DNA from: Mycolicibacterium pulveris | Lineage (GTDB): Bacteria > Actinomycetota > Actinomycetes > Mycobacteriales > Mycobacteriaceae | NCBI RefSeq assembly: GCF_010725725.1 | Contig: NZ_AP022599.1 | Span: forward strand, 5,270,001-5,334,000 | Direction: 5' to 3' | Length of the DNA: 64,000 nucleotides | Part shown: positions 63,901 through 64,000 of the stretch, in pieces | Layout of the letters: every line of letters begins with the position of its first letter | Numbering within the stretch: position 1 is the stretch's first letter | Notes under the pieces: model-generated | Told to the model about the DNA's origin: nothing | Database searches by the model: none | What the model saw: only the letters and a program-made list of their open reading frames with translations | Translations under genes and position numbers: made by a program

Positions 63901-64000
63901 CGACTCCGGCACGTCGGTCTGGTCACCGAAGACCTGCGGGGAGGCCACCGGGAGATCGGCGTACCAGTCGTAGAACGACGTCATCACGCCGCCGATCAAC
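60958..64000 (-). CDS. narG: Respiratory nitrate reductase alpha (catalytic) subunit, partial at window edge
   Basis: The C-terminal 1013 or so residues of NarG, the molybdenum bis-MGD subunit reducing nitrate to nitrite. The visible part starts in [30 protein letters not shown]-type sequence, about 200 residues into the usual 1230-residue protein, and includes the metal-loop neighbourhood [48 protein letters not shown] and the C-terminal NALTR-like end. The N-terminal cysteine motif for the first iron-sulfur cluster lies outside the window, as does the promoter. No frameshift is seen in the part present. Confidence 0.96.
   Translation of the reverse strand, partial: [1013 protein letters not shown]

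Overview
The window looks like a chromosomal segment of a mycobacterium, most likely a fast-growing Mycolicibacterium-type species. The reasons are high GC, frequent GTG/TTG starts, a mycobacterial gene order pyrR-pyrB-pyrC-(membrane protein)-carA-carB-pyrF-mihF-gmk-rpoZ-coaBC, and dense homologues of the M. tuberculosis DosR (DevR) dormancy regulon. The species is inferred. No tRNA, rRNA, insertion sequence, phage or CRISPR array was seen.

Region 1 (1-11.9 kb, all minus strand) is housekeeping: de novo pyrimidine synthesis from pyrR to pyrF with repeated 4-nt start/stop overlaps, then mihF, gmk, rpoZ and coaBC. It lacks the PE/PPE pair found at this place in M. tuberculosis and has a 511-bp non-coding gap instead. 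The pyrR leader carries a PyrR-type RNA-binding loop next to the ribosome-binding site. A plus-strand serine hydrolase (12-13.2 kb) separates this block from the next.

Region 2 (13.2-57 kb) is a dormancy island. It contains a DevS/DosT-like GAF sensor kinase, DevR about 40 kb away, HspX, an Rv2030c-like fusion protein, PfkB, three universal stress proteins, three wax ester/triacylglycerol synthase paralogues, two Acg/Rv3131-type nitroreductases, an F420-type nitroreductase, OtsB1, PEP synthase, a B12-dependent ribonucleotide reductase, a P1B-5 metal ATPase with a hemerythrin tail, a tandem FabH-like pair, a six-gene operon (acyl/acetyl-CoA synthetase, 2-oxoacid dehydrogenase E1alpha/E1beta/E2, lone acyl carrier protein, Zn alcohol dehydrogenase) and an NAD-type formate dehydrogenase. 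I located 22 candidate DosR boxes by eye, nearly all in promoter gaps. In eight promoters the box centre lies 42.5-44.5 bp from the start codon with an nANNNT -10 element in between, which predicts leaderless DosR-activated transcripts and fixes several start codons.

Region 3 (57-64 kb, minus strand) is a winged-helix regulator with conserved C-terminal cysteines followed by narI, narJ, narH and narG of the respiratory nitrate reductase; narG runs off the right edge. The island appears to combine hypoxia sensing, redox disposal (formate, nitrate, alcohol), carbon storage as triacylglycerol or trehalose, oxygen-independent dNTP synthesis and stress protection.
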